Below, piece after piece: positions 1 to 7,318 of a DNA stretch of 64,000 nucleotides. The stretch covers positions 18,039-82,038 of the forward strand of contig CAUEFI010000014.1 in assembly GCA_958477305.1 (NCBI GenBank), written 5' to 3'. The first letter of the stretch is position 1. Every line of letters starts with the position of its first letter. Made by a program: the position numbers and the translations under genes. This stretch comes from HGM12998 sp900756495 (lineage in GTDB: Bacteria > Bacillota > Clostridia > Oscillospirales > Oscillospiraceae). Below the pieces are notes generated by a model. That model had not been told where the DNA came from and did no database searches. It was given only the letters and a program-made list of their open reading frames with translations.

Positions 1-157
1 GAACTTCTTCAGGCAGATATCCGAAGATCTCCTGGGCGGCCTGGAGTACGGGCATGGTAGCTCCCGGTTGATCGCGGTGCGCTTCGATCACCTGCCGCAG
101 CTTCTCCTCCTGAGCCTTTGTGCCCCGGTAGGGAACCACGGTTTTGCAGTTTGGCAT
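1..157 (-). CDS. NuoE-like [2Fe-2S] thioredoxin-fold subunit (partial)
   Basis: The N-terminal 52 codons are present; the rest lies beyond the left edge. The start reads MPNCKTVVPYRG, followed by a helical stretch ending in PVLQAAQEIFGYLPEEV, which is typical of the NuoE / HydC family. These [2Fe-2S] subunits of NADH dehydrogenases and electron-bifurcating [FeFe]-hydrogenases pass electrons between NAD(H) and the catalytic subunit. An AGGAGG sits 7 bases before the ATG. It is the last visible gene of a hydrogenase-type cluster, so the bifurcating hydrogenase subunits probably follow off-window. The C-terminal cysteines that bind the cluster are not visible, so the call rests on the N-terminal pattern and context. 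Confidence 0.8.
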   Translation of the reverse strand, partial: MPNCKTVVPYRGTKAQEEKLRQVIEAHRDQPGATMPVLQAAQEIFGYLPEEV

Positions 158-230
158 GATATATCCTCCTTTTTACGCATTTATGCATAGGAATCTGAAG
201 GCAACAGAAAAGGCGGCTGACAACAAGGCT

Positions 231-259
231 ATTATAAGGTCAGAGGGTACAATTGTACA
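231..259 (-). promoter_or_regulatory. candidate promoter for the NuoE-like gene
   Basis: On the minus strand TGTACA (254-259) and TATAAT (231-236) are 17 bases apart. The -35 overlaps the perfect 12-base palindrome GTACAATTGTAC (247-258), which could be an operator. It would start a transcript about 70 bases before the NuoE-like gene, separating it from the upstream PHP operon. Confidence 0.45.
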
Positions 260-328
260 GATATTTTTTCGTTATAAACTGGTTTAGTTTTTGGGGAAAA
301 AGTGAACAGGACTGTAAGGGAGCGACAA

Positions 329-1042
329 TCACCCCCCGGCAGCCAGCCAATCCAGAACGGACCGGGGAGTTCTCTCGTGTACCTCCAGAAAGTGCACCGG
401 ATCGGGGATCTGATCCAGATCGTGGGCATCTGAATTGGTAATGATGCGTACGCCTGAGAGATCGGGATGGCTGGATACAAAGTCCGGCGGACAGTAGCGG
501 GAGATCTCAGCCAGGGGAAAGCCCAGGGAGGGATCCCACGTGCCCAGCACACTCAGCAGAGAGAAGGAGGGCCTGTCAATATGGGCTGGGAAAGCAACGC
601 CGCCCAGATCGGCAACTAGGTTATGTACTTCATCCACACCGATATCTGCGGCGCTGGACAGCAGGGCGGTCTCTTCGCCCAGCACGCCATCCCATTCATC
701 CATGAGAATTTGAGGCCCAAAGAGTGCCGGATCATTTCGGAAAGGAGGCAGAGCGGCCCGGACTTGTTCCGAGAAGACCATAGCCTCATCCGGTGTTTCA
801 AAGAGACAGACGACGTGAATTTCTTCCCTGGTGCACAGTTCCATTCCGGACAGAGGCACCAGACCACGCGCCTTGGCGGCCTTGACAAAGGAGGAGCAGT
901 TTCCTGCGGTATTATGATCGGTAAGAGCAACGACATCCAGCCCCGCTAAGGCGCACATGGAGGCCATATCGCCGGGGGTCATGGCCTCAGCCCCACAGGG
1001 CGACAGGCAGGAGTGGAGGTGGAGATCGTAAGAGAGCTTCAT
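329..1042 (-). CDS. PHP-domain metal-dependent phosphoesterase
   Basis: A 237-residue PHP-family protein. The metal-binding motifs are visible: HLHSCLSPCG near residue 8, TDHN near 43, ELCTREE near 68, AHIDRPS near 155 and NSDAHDL near 207. PHP proteins hydrolyse phosphoesters with a di- or trinuclear metal centre; the substrate here is unknown. Homologues are found in clostridial hydrogenase clusters between DRTGG and NuoE-like genes. The ATG at 1042 was chosen because it restores the MKLSYDLHLH start and has GGGAGGTGG upstream. Its first 41 bases are duplicated at 1217-1257, the position where the gene start would lie without the intervening insertion. The ATG overlaps the stop of the inserted ORF (ATGA), so translation is probably coupled. 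Confidence 0.85.
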   Translation of the reverse strand: MKLSYDLHLHSCLSPCGAEAMTPGDMASMCALAGLDVVALTDHNTAGNCSSFVKAAKARGLVPLSGMELCTREEIHVVCLFETPDEAMVFSEQVRAALPPFRNDPALFGPQILMDEWDGVLGEETALLSSAADIGVDEVHNLVADLGGVAFPAHIDRPSFSLLSVLGTWDPSLGFPLAEISRYCPPDFVSSHPDLSGVRIITNSDAHDLDQIPDPVHFLEVHERTPRSVLDWLAAGG

Positions 1043-1257
1043 AAGGAGAGCCACCTCCCGGGACCAGGTGGGATTGGAGCCTGCCTGTCGCCCTGCTCCG
1101 CGCCGAATGGCGCGGTCCAAGCGTTTTGCGGAGCAAAACCTTGCTGCCGGGCGAATTCAGTTTGCCCGTGCAGGTGAAAAAGGAAGGGCCCCCATCCGGT
1201 GGAAGCCGGATGGGATGACAGGCAGGAGTGGAGGTGGAGATCGTAGGAGAGCTTCAT
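1002..1257. repeat. hairpin-rich insertion flanked by 41-bp direct repeats
   Basis: Bases 1002-1042 and 1217-1257 match at 40 of 41 positions. Both encode the first 14 codons of the PHP gene. The roughly 174 bases between them contain several tight hairpins: GCGCC-gaat-GGCGC, GTTTTGC-gga-GCAAAAC, GGGC-(N11)-GCCC and CCCATCCGG-tggaag-CCGGATGGG. This looks like insertion of a short palindromic element with duplication of the gene start. Confidence 0.75.
1039..1257 (-). CDS. 72-codon ORF created by the insertion
   Basis: This frame begins with the duplicated PHP start (MKLSYDLHLHSCLS) and then runs through the insertion for 58 unrelated residues. It overlaps the upstream DRTGG gene by ATGA and the downstream PHP gene by ATGA. 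It probably makes no useful protein, but it may carry ribosomes from the DRTGG gene to the displaced PHP start. It reads as a truncated decoy copy of the PHP N-terminus rather than a normal gene. Confidence 0.4.
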   Translation of the reverse strand: MKLSYDLHLHSCLSSHPASTGWGPFLFHLHGQTEFARQQGFAPQNAWTAPFGAEQGDRQAPIPPGPGRWLSL

Positions 1258-1583
1258 TTCAATGCAGCCCCCAGGCGGAGAGCCGTCTCATAGGTCGGAT
1301 CTTTGGTGCCCAGAAGATTGACTCCCTGCTCCTTGGCCCGGCGCAGGAGCTCCTCATCGGGGACAACGCCTTCCGTAAGGATGACGCAAGACAAGTCAGC
1401 CATCAGAGCCACAGCGGCTACGTTTTGGTTGGACATGATGGTAAGCCAGGCGCAGTCCTCACCGGCCCGCCCCATAACCCAAGAGAGAAGATCTCCGGCA
1501 TAGCCGCCGGCCACAGGCCGATCGGGGGCGGGAAGAGAAAAGGGGGTGAGGGACAGCACTTCCATGAGTTCTTTGGTGGTCAT
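1254..1583 (-). CDS. DRTGG-domain protein
   Basis: A 109-residue protein starting MTTKELMEVLSL, with GYAGDLLSWVMGRA, WLTIMSNQNVAAVALM and ILTEGVVPDEELLRRAKEQGV. These match the DRTGG fold found next to CBS domains, in phosphotransacetylases and in clostridial hydrogenase clusters. The domain is thought to bind small ligands or act in regulation; no catalytic residues are expected. A clear GGAGG lies upstream (AAGGAGGTGCATCCCCCG before ATG). The gene overlaps the next frame by ATGA. A second DRTGG protein (3428-3784) heads the same operon. Confidence 0.8.
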   Translation of the reverse strand: MTTKELMEVLSLTPFSLPAPDRPVAGGYAGDLLSWVMGRAGEDCAWLTIMSNQNVAAVALMADLSCVILTEGVVPDEELLRRAKEQGVNLLGTKDPTYETALRLGAALK

Positions 1584-1644
1584 CGGGGGATGCACCTCCT
1601 TAAAAAATGCGGGGGCGGACCTAAACGGTCCGCCCTCGCCAATG

Positions 1645-2976
1645 CTATGAGGATTCTTTGGGCCGGGCCGGCTGATGATGGCGGAAAGGGGCGGGGAGGT
1701 AGTCGTCGGCATCATCGGCCACACTCTGCATTCGGGCCCGCACCTTAAAGATACAGTCCTCCTCACTGGCACGGCCCAATACCACATCCTCAGCAAACGC
1801 ATGGCAGGAGGGAGCTCCGCAGGAGCCGCAGTGAAGGCCGGGCAGATGGGATTCCAGGGCCTGGATCTGAAGCTGCTTTTCCATGGCAACCCCACGGTCA
1901 GCGTCCAGCAGGAAAGCGGGGAGAAACTGGGGCCTGCGCCGGAACTTGAGAATATTCCGCTCGGCGCCCTGCGCCAAAAAGCAGTTGCGGGAGACGGGCA
2001 GCGTATTCATAAGATCCTGAAGACGCATTTTGGTCGTGTAGGGATTTTCTACAGTAAAGCAGCCGCCAACACATCCCTGTGTACAGGCGTTAAGCTCAAT
2101 AAAGTCGGCCTCCGGAATGCGGCCGTCTTCAATTTCTTCCAACATTCGGATGACGTTCTCTACACCATCCACAGCCACACATTTTTGACCGGAACGGGCG
2201 GCGCACTCGCCGCCGCAGGCCGCCCAGCCCACGCCTGTAAGTCCGGAGGACAGGAGAGGGGCCAGCCGGCCCTCTTCACACAGATCCTGCATGGGGGACA
2301 GGAGCTTCAGATAGATGTCCCGAATGGCGAAGGCCCCATCCAGAACAGGGGAATCAAACCCCTCGGGGCTGTGGGCGGCGGTGACCTTGGAGGAGCAGGG
2401 GACGATGGCGAAAACGCCGATGCGCTCAGGGGGCAAACCGGTCTCCTGGGCAGCCTCGCGCCGAGCCAGAATGGCGGCCAGCTCCATAGGGAGAATGGTA
2501 TTGGCAACATGGTCAATCAGCCGGGGGAAGCGCATACGGATCAGCCGGAGCACAGTTGGACAGGAGGAGGAGATCAGGGGCGTAACCTTTTCTGTCAGAG
2601 AGAGCGCCTCCTGACGGGCATAATCTGAGATCAGCTCTGCGGCGCGGGAGACCTCGAAGACGCGGTGGAAGCCGATGCGCAGCAGGGCGTTCAGCACCAA
2701 ATTAATATCGTTCAAATGCTGAAACTGCCCATAGAGCGCGGGTTCCGGCAGGGCGATACAGCAGTCGAAGTCCTCCAAGCGTTTGATACAGTCACCGACA
2801 GACCGGATGGCCTTATGCGGGCAAACCCGGACGCATTTGCCGCAGTCGATGCACCGCTCATCCAGAATGATGGCCTTCCCGTTGCGCACCCGGATAGCTT
2901 CGGTAGGGCAGGTTTTGATGCAGGTGGTGCAGCCGCGGCACCGCTTATATTCCAGCACAACAGCATGCTTTCTCAC
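1645..2976 (-). CDS. [FeFe]-hydrogenase-like iron-sulfur protein, probably sensory
   Basis: 443 residues. Two [4Fe-4S] motifs are at the N-terminus (CRGCTTCIKTCP near 13 and CIDCGKCVRVCP near 42). A hydrogenase large-subunit domain follows, with three H-cluster-type motifs: SSSCP near 137, VPCSSK near 193 and ACTQGCVGG near 303. A C-terminal CGSCGAPSC cluster motif lies near 391. The motifs diverge from catalytic hydrogenases (TSCCP, MPCxxK, ExMxCxGGC), which is usual for the sensory groups. No PAS domain is attached. Together with the ATPase, DRTGG and PHP genes this suggests redox or H2 sensing that controls the bifurcating hydrogenase rather than bulk H2 production. The start ATG follows an AGGAGG. 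Confidence 0.85.
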   Translation of the reverse strand: MRKHAVVLEYKRCRGCTTCIKTCPTEAIRVRNGKAIILDERCIDCGKCVRVCPHKAIRSVGDCIKRLEDFDCCIALPEPALYGQFQHLNDINLVLNALLRIGFHRVFEVSRAAELISDYARQEALSLTEKVTPLISSSCPTVLRLIRMRFPRLIDHVANTILPMELAAILARREAAQETGLPPERIGVFAIVPCSSKVTAAHSPEGFDSPVLDGAFAIRDIYLKLLSPMQDLCEEGRLAPLLSSGLTGVGWAACGGECAARSGQKCVAVDGVENVIRMLEEIEDGRIPEADFIELNACTQGCVGGCFTVENPYTTKMRLQDLMNTLPVSRNCFLAQGAERNILKFRRRPQFLPAFLLDADRGVAMEKQLQIQALESHLPGLHCGSCGAPSCHAFAEDVVLGRASEEDCIFKVRARMQSVADDADDYLPAPFRHHQPARPKESS

Positions 2977-3015
2977 GGGTGGGGCTCACCTCCTTTGGTG
3001 CTCCGGACAATGGAG

Positions 3016-3441
3016 TCAGGTGGGAATTTTCAGCTTCATCGTGACGACGGTTCCTTTGCCCACCTCGGTATCGATGGTGAGTTCGTCGGCATAGCGCTTC
3101 ATATTTGGCAGTCCCATTCCTGCCCCAAAGCCCAGCTCCCGGGCGGTGGGTCCAGCAGTGGAGTAGCCCTCCTTCATGGCGAGATCTACATCGGGGATGC
3201 CGGGGCCGGTGTCGATCATTCGTATTATGATCTCGTCCATTCCGACTTCGACAACAGCTTCACCACCGTCAGCGTGGATGACCATGTTGATCTCACCCTC
3301 ATACATACAGATAGAGGCGCGGCGGATAATGTCGGGGGGAAGTCCCAGCTTTTTCAGGGTAAGCTTCATCTTGCTGGAGGCCTCTCCGGCCTCAATGAGA
3401 TCCCCGCCGTCTACAGGGTAAACCAGCTTAATTGTTTCCAT
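3016..3441 (-). CDS. anti-sigma-factor-type HATPase (RsbW/SpoIIAB-like)
   Basis: A 141-residue GHKL ATPase without a phosphoacceptor domain. Visible elements are the N-box region (RRASICMYEGEINMVIHA), MIDTGPGIPD (the DxGxG loop) and a glycine-rich lid GFGAGMGLPNMKR. Proteins of this size act as anti-sigma factors or switch kinases that phosphorylate a partner on Ser/Thr. The ATG at 3441 was chosen since it gives the expected N-terminus (METIKLVYPVDGGDL); it overlaps the upstream DRTGG gene by 14 bases. Its place next to a sensory-type hydrogenase suggests it passes on the redox signal. Confidence 0.8.
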   Translation of the reverse strand: METIKLVYPVDGGDLIEAGEASSKMKLTLKKLGLPPDIIRRASICMYEGEINMVIHADGGEAVVEVGMDEIIIRMIDTGPGIPDVDLAMKEGYSTAGPTARELGFGAGMGLPNMKRYADELTIDTEVGKGTVVTMKLKIPT

Positions 3442-3784
3442 CACAGTCTCCTCGCAATCCGTTGGAATAGAGCAGCCCGCAGGCCTCATACATCCGCTTG
3501 GGACAGGTCATAACCACAATGCCCCGTTCTGCTGCCAGTTGGACGATGGCCTCGCCAGGCACCTTGCCCCGGACAAATACAATACAGTTCATCTCCAGCA
3601 TGTCCGCCGTGCGCACAACCTGAGGGTTAACGAGACCGGTCAGAAGCAGCGCCTGATTCTTGACAAAGGCCAGCACATCGCTCATAAAGTCGCTGCCGCA
3701 GGCCGAGAGCACCTCCCGGTCCAACAAATCCTCGCCCCAAAGCACCCGGGCGCCGAGGATATCTCTGATTTCACTTAGCCGCAT
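3428..3784 (-). CDS. DRTGG-domain protein, first gene of the hydrogenase-associated operon
   Basis: 118 residues starting MRLSEIRDILGARVLWGED. The segments SDVLAFVKNQALLLTG, NCIVFVRGKVPG and IVQLAAERGIVVMTCP follow the DRTGG pattern. AGGAGG lies 10 bases before the ATG. It is paralogous to the 1254-1583 protein and begins a tightly spaced operon (14-base overlap with the ATPase gene). A regulatory, ligand-binding role is inferred. Confidence 0.8.
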   Translation of the reverse strand: MRLSEIRDILGARVLWGEDLLDREVLSACGSDFMSDVLAFVKNQALLLTGLVNPQVVRTADMLEMNCIVFVRGKVPGEAIVQLAAERGIVVMTCPKRMYEACGLLYSNGLRGDCDGNN

Positions 3785-3845
3785 ATGCGGTGGCCTCCTG
3801 TCCAGAAACTGAGCATACTAATATGTTATAAATGGTATGGATTAT

Positions 3846-3874
3846 ATTGTAGCATAAATAGACCGGACCTGCAA
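3846..3874 (-). promoter_or_regulatory. candidate promoter of the hydrogenase-associated operon
   Basis: On the minus strand TTGCAG (3869-3874) and TACAAT (3846-3851) are 17 bases apart, 62 bases before the DRTGG start. The -35 is weak; the -10 is good. Confidence 0.45.
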
Positions 3875-3938
3875 AGGGGTTGTTCGAAAATTGACAAAGT
3901 TTTTGTCCCCGCCAGTTTGCTTTTTGGCAATCCCTGCA

Positions 3939-4007
3939 TTGACAGAGACAGATGTCCATGTATATAATACTCTTTATCAAGATAAAGCGAGATAGCCGCG
4001 CTTTATC
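3939..4007 (+). promoter_or_regulatory. serC promoter with overlapping hairpins in the initial transcript
   Basis: TTGACA (3939-3944) and TATAAT (3963-3968) are both perfect, 18 bases apart. Directly after the -10 come CTTTATC (3972-3978), GATAAAGCG (3981-3989) and CGCTTTATC (3999-4007). The middle element can pair with either neighbour, so two exclusive stem-loops are possible. This could be an operator or a short switching leader. Confidence 0.7.
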
Positions 4008-4053
4008 CGGATTAAAATTTATATGAGAGAGAATGACAAGGAGGCCATCTGCC

Positions 4054-5139
4054 ATGGCAAATGAGCGCGTGTACAACTTTTCCGCGGGCCCTTCCATGCT
4101 GCCTTTGGAGGCACTGGAGCGGGCCGGAACTGAGATCACCAACTATCAGGGCTCTGGAATGTCAGTCATGGAGATGAGTCATCGCTCAAAGGTGTTTGAC
4201 AAGATTTTTCAGGACACACAGGCCAAGCTCCGCAAGCTGATGAACGTACCCGAGGGATACAAGATCCTCTTTCTCCAGGGCGGGGCGTCTGCCCAGTTCT
4301 CCATGGTGCCGCTGAACCTCATCGGCGGCACTGGAAAGGCCGACTACGCGGTGACCGGAAACTTCTCCAACATTGCCTATAAAGAGGCCAAAAAGTACGG
4401 CACCATCCATCTAGCCGCCACTTCCGAGGATCAGAATCACACGTACATTCCGGCCCAGGATCAGCTTAAGCTGGATCCTGAGGCATCCTATTTTTATTAC
4501 TGTGCCAACAACACCATCTACGGAACTGAGTGGCAGTACATTCCGGAGACCGGCGGCGTGCCGCTGGTGTGCGATATGTCTTCTGATATCCTATCCCGTC
4601 CGGTGGACGTGAGCAGATACGGGATTATCTTTGCCGGTGCGCAGAAGAACATGGCGCCCGCCGGGCTCACAGTGGTTATCATAAAGGAGGAGCTGGCCGG
4701 TCATGAGCTGCCCTATACGCCTCTTATGATGAACTACAAGACCATGATTGACAAGGACTCCATGTATAACACGCCGCCCTGCTGGTGTATCTATATGCTG
4801 GGACTGGTACTGGACTGGCTGGAGGAAAAGGGCGGTCTCCCGGGCATGGAGGCTATCAAGCACAGCAAGGCCCAGATGCTCTATGACGTGTTGGATGACT
4901 CCAGGCTCTTTACCTGCGCCGCCCAGAAGGGCTCTCGTTCTGACATGAACGTCACCTTCCGCTCGGTGAGTGAGGAGCTGGACGCAAAGTTTGTCAAGGA
5001 GTCCACCGCCGCCGGCTTTACCAATCTGAAGGGCCACCGCAGTGTGGGCGGCATGCGGGCCTCTATCTACAACGCCATGCCTGTGGAGGGCGTGGAGAAG
5101 CTCTGCGACTTTATCAAGGCTTTCGACAAAGCCAATTAA
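4054..5139 (+). CDS. serC: phosphoserine aminotransferase
   Basis: 361 residues, the usual length. It converts 3-phosphohydroxypyruvate and glutamate to phosphoserine in the cytoplasm using pyridoxal phosphate. It starts MANERVYNFSAGPSMLP, the typical SerC N-terminus. It has the phosphate-binding GGASAQFSMVPLNL segment and the PLP-lysine region FAGAQKNMAPAGLT, and ends with the conserved KGHRSVGGMRASIYNAMP. The ATG at 4054 follows AAGGAGGCCATCTGCC. serA starts 17 bases downstream, so the two form a serine operon; the phosphoserine phosphatase is not in the window. Confidence 0.97.
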   Translation: MANERVYNFSAGPSMLPLEALERAGTEITNYQGSGMSVMEMSHRSKVFDKIFQDTQAKLRKLMNVPEGYKILFLQGGASAQFSMVPLNLIGGTGKADYAVTGNFSNIAYKEAKKYGTIHLAATSEDQNHTYIPAQDQLKLDPEASYFYYCANNTIYGTEWQYIPETGGVPLVCDMSSDILSRPVDVSRYGIIFAGAQKNMAPAGLTVVIIKEELAGHELPYTPLMMNYKTMIDKDSMYNTPPCWCIYMLGLVLDWLEEKGGLPGMEAIKHSKAQMLYDVLDDSRLFTCAAQKGSRSDMNVTFRSVSEELDAKFVKESTAAGFTNLKGHRSVGGMRASIYNAMPVEGVEKLCDFIKAFDKAN

Positions 5140-5156
5140 TTGAGGAGGGAACAACG

Positions 5157-6326
5157 ATGTTCCGTATCAAGACGCTGAATAAGATTTCTCCTGCCGGCCT
5201 GTCTGTGCTGGACAAGAGCCGCTACGAGGTGTCCGACGCGGTGGAGAATGAGGACGGCATCCTGGTCCGCTCCGCCGACATGCATGAGTACGCCTTTCCT
5301 GAGGCCCTGCGGGCAATTGCACGGGCGGGCGCGGGTACCAACAATATCCCGATTGAGCGCTGTTCTGAGGCGGGGATTGTGGTCTTCAATACGCCCGGCG
5401 CCAATGCCAACGCCGTAAAGGAGCTGGCCGTGTGCGCCCTTCTCCTTGCATCCCGGAAGATCACCGCCGGCTCTGCCTGGCTGCGGGAGCAGGCGGGCGC
5501 AGGGGCCGACGTGGAGAAGGTGGTAGAAAAGGGAAAGAGCCAGTTTGTGGGCCCTGAGCTGATGGGCAAAACGCTGGGCGTAATTGGCCTGGGCGCCATC
5601 GGAGTCCAGGTGGCCAATATCGCCACCAAGCTGGGTATGACGGTTTACGGCTATGATCCCTATCTGTCTGTCGACGCGGCTCTGGCAATGTCCCGCCTGA
5701 TCCACCGGGCCATGGACCTGGAGACCATCTATAAAAACTGCGACTATATATCCGTCCACGTACCTCAAACTCCCGAGACCAAGGGCATGATTAATACCGA
5801 TTCCATCCATATGATGAAGGGCGGTGTGCGTATCATTAACCTGGCGCGGGGCGGGCTGGTCAATGACGACGATATGCTGGAGGCGCTGGAGTCCGGAAAG
5901 GTAGGGGCCTATGTCACCGACTTCCCCAACAACAAAATCCTTCAGGGTAAGAATGTAGTGGCCATCCCCCATCTGGGCGCTTCCACGCCGGAGAGCGAGG
6001 AGAACTGCGCCGTGATGGCCGCTCAGGAGCTGAGGGAGTATCTGGAGAACGGCAATATCCGCAATTCTGTCAATCTGCCCACGCTGGAACAGGCCTGGAG
6101 CGGCATTTCCCGCCTGTGCGTGATCCACCGCAATACACCCGGCGTCATCGCCAGCATCACCGGCCTGCTTTCCAAGGATAATGTCAATGTAGAGAATATG
6201 ACAAACAAATCCAAGAAGGACTATGCCTATACCATTGTAGATCTGGGCAGCCGGGTCAAGGAAAGCCTGGCAGACGAAGTGCGCGCCATTGAAGGGGTGC
6301 TCCGGGTCCGCCTGCTGAATCATTAA
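5157..6326 (+). CDS. serA: D-3-phosphoglycerate dehydrogenase
   Basis: 389 residues. It oxidises 3-phosphoglycerate to 3-phosphohydroxypyruvate, the first step of serine synthesis. The NAD-binding motif is GVIGLGAIGVQVA near 142. The catalytic Arg lies in NLARGGLV near 223 and the His in PHLGASTPESEENCA near 271. A C-terminal ACT domain (about 318-389, CVIHRNTPGVIASITG) suggests serine feedback control. The sequence lacks the extra intervening domain of long-form enzymes. GGAGGG precedes the ATG and the gene is followed by a strong terminator. Confidence 0.96.
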   Translation: MFRIKTLNKISPAGLSVLDKSRYEVSDAVENEDGILVRSADMHEYAFPEALRAIARAGAGTNNIPIERCSEAGIVVFNTPGANANAVKELAVCALLLASRKITAGSAWLREQAGAGADVEKVVEKGKSQFVGPELMGKTLGVIGLGAIGVQVANIATKLGMTVYGYDPYLSVDAALAMSRLIHRAMDLETIYKNCDYISVHVPQTPETKGMINTDSIHMMKGGVRIINLARGGLVNDDDMLEALESGKVGAYVTDFPNNKILQGKNVVAIPHLGASTPESEENCAVMAAQELREYLENGNIRNSVNLPTLEQAWSGISRLCVIHRNTPGVIASITGLLSKDNVNVENMTNKSKKDYAYTIVDLGSRVKESLADEVRAIEGVLRVRLLNH

Positions 6327-6349
6327 GCAGCTGTATAACCATGTGAAAA

Positions 6350-6381
6350 GCCCCGTCTCCAACAGGGAGGCGGGGCTTTTT
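6350..6381 (+). terminator. intrinsic terminator after serA
   Basis: GCCCCGTCTCC (6350-6360), loop AACAG, GGAGGCGGGGC (6366-6376), then TTTTT. One G-T pair in the stem. Confidence 0.9.
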
Positions 6382-6445
6382 GTGGGGAACAGAGAAAGCG
6401 GGATACCGCTGTATAAACTGAAAAAGATGGTTTGGAGACCGGACG

Positions 6446-6670
6446 CTATTCTCCGCCAAATACCCGGCGAAGGGCCGCCCGCTGATCGGGTTCCTCCACC
6501 CAGTGCTCTACAAAGCCGCAGTCAGGGCAGACATGGCGGATGACGGGGATTTTTCCCAGGAGTGTGACAGAGGTTGTATAAATGTTGTTGCCTGAGGCAT
6601 ACCGGCCGGGACGATCGGGGATGCGGAGCATCGGAACGCCGCATTTGGGACAGCTGTGAGCATGGGACAT
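6446..6670 (-). CDS. small zinc-ribbon protein
   Basis: 74 residues with two CxxC pairs, CPKCG near 7 and CPDCG near 49, which would bind one zinc ion. Between them is a basic, mostly beta segment. No family name is certain. It lies 3 bases downstream of the ABC permease gene, so it is probably co-transcribed with the gntR-ABC module. AAGGAGC precedes the ATG. Confidence 0.65.
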   Translation of the reverse strand: MSHAHSCPKCGVPMLRIPDRPGRYASGNNIYTTSVTLLGKIPVIRHVCPDCGFVEHWVEEPDQRAALRRVFGGE

Positions 6671-6673
6671 ATA

Positions 6674-7318
6674 TTACAGCTCCTTTTTTGCATAGATGCG
6701 CTGGGAGAGACAGTAAGAAGTCCAAAAGGCTGCGGTGGCGGCAGCAGCTGCCACCGCAATGGCCAAGAGCAAGGCATGAACGGACAGGGAGGGGCTCTGC
6801 TGAGCGCCGCCTGCGAGAAAGCCCGCCCCGGCGCAACCGGCAAAAATGACCACAAAGAGGATCATGCCCAAAATTCGGGCCTTTTCAGCACCGAACCGAA
6901 AGAGAAGGGGCAGAAAAATGGCGTCCATCAGGAGGGCTACCACAGCGCAGGCGAGCACGGGGAGGAGCAGTTCGGAGATTGGCTGCTCTACCAGGCCCGA
7001 CAGGCTGAGCAGCAGCTGGAGCGCGGCCACGATAGCGGAGGAGATGAGAATGAGCAGGAGTGCGAAGAGATAGCGGCCGGCCACAACACCCTTTCGGCCA
7101 ACCGGCGTAGCGGCGGCAAATTTGTCCCAGCGGGCCTGCTCGTCGTAGGAGAACGAGGACATTGGAAAGACCATACCCATAATCACTACGATGGCCGGCA
7201 GGATATAGGATCCAAATACTCCGGCCGCGGAGAGGACTGTGTACAGCAGAAACAGGATTGCAAGGTAGCTGATTTGTCTGCGCAGCAGAAAGAAATCCTT
7301 GTAGACAAAGCCCATCAT
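6674..7318 (-). CDS. ABC-2 type permease subunit
   Basis: 214 residues with about six hydrophobic segments (near 13-30, 33-50, 80-103, 117-135, 142-165 and 175-198). It resembles the ABC2_membrane_5 family that pairs with YtrB-like ATPases. The segment SFSYDEQARWDKFAAATPVGRK after the second membrane span is typical of that family. The ATG at 7318 overlaps the ATPase stop (ATGA), so the pair is translationally coupled. The substrate is unknown; related systems often respond to cell-wall antibiotics. Confidence 0.85.
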   Translation of the reverse strand: MMGFVYKDFFLLRRQISYLAILFLLYTVLSAAGVFGSYILPAIVVIMGMVFPMSSFSYDEQARWDKFAAATPVGRKGVVAGRYLFALLLILISSAIVAALQLLLSLSGLVEQPISELLLPVLACAVVALLMDAIFLPLLFRFGAEKARILGMILFVVIFAGCAGAGFLAGGAQQSPSLSVHALLLAIAVAAAAATAAFWTSYCLSQRIYAKKEL

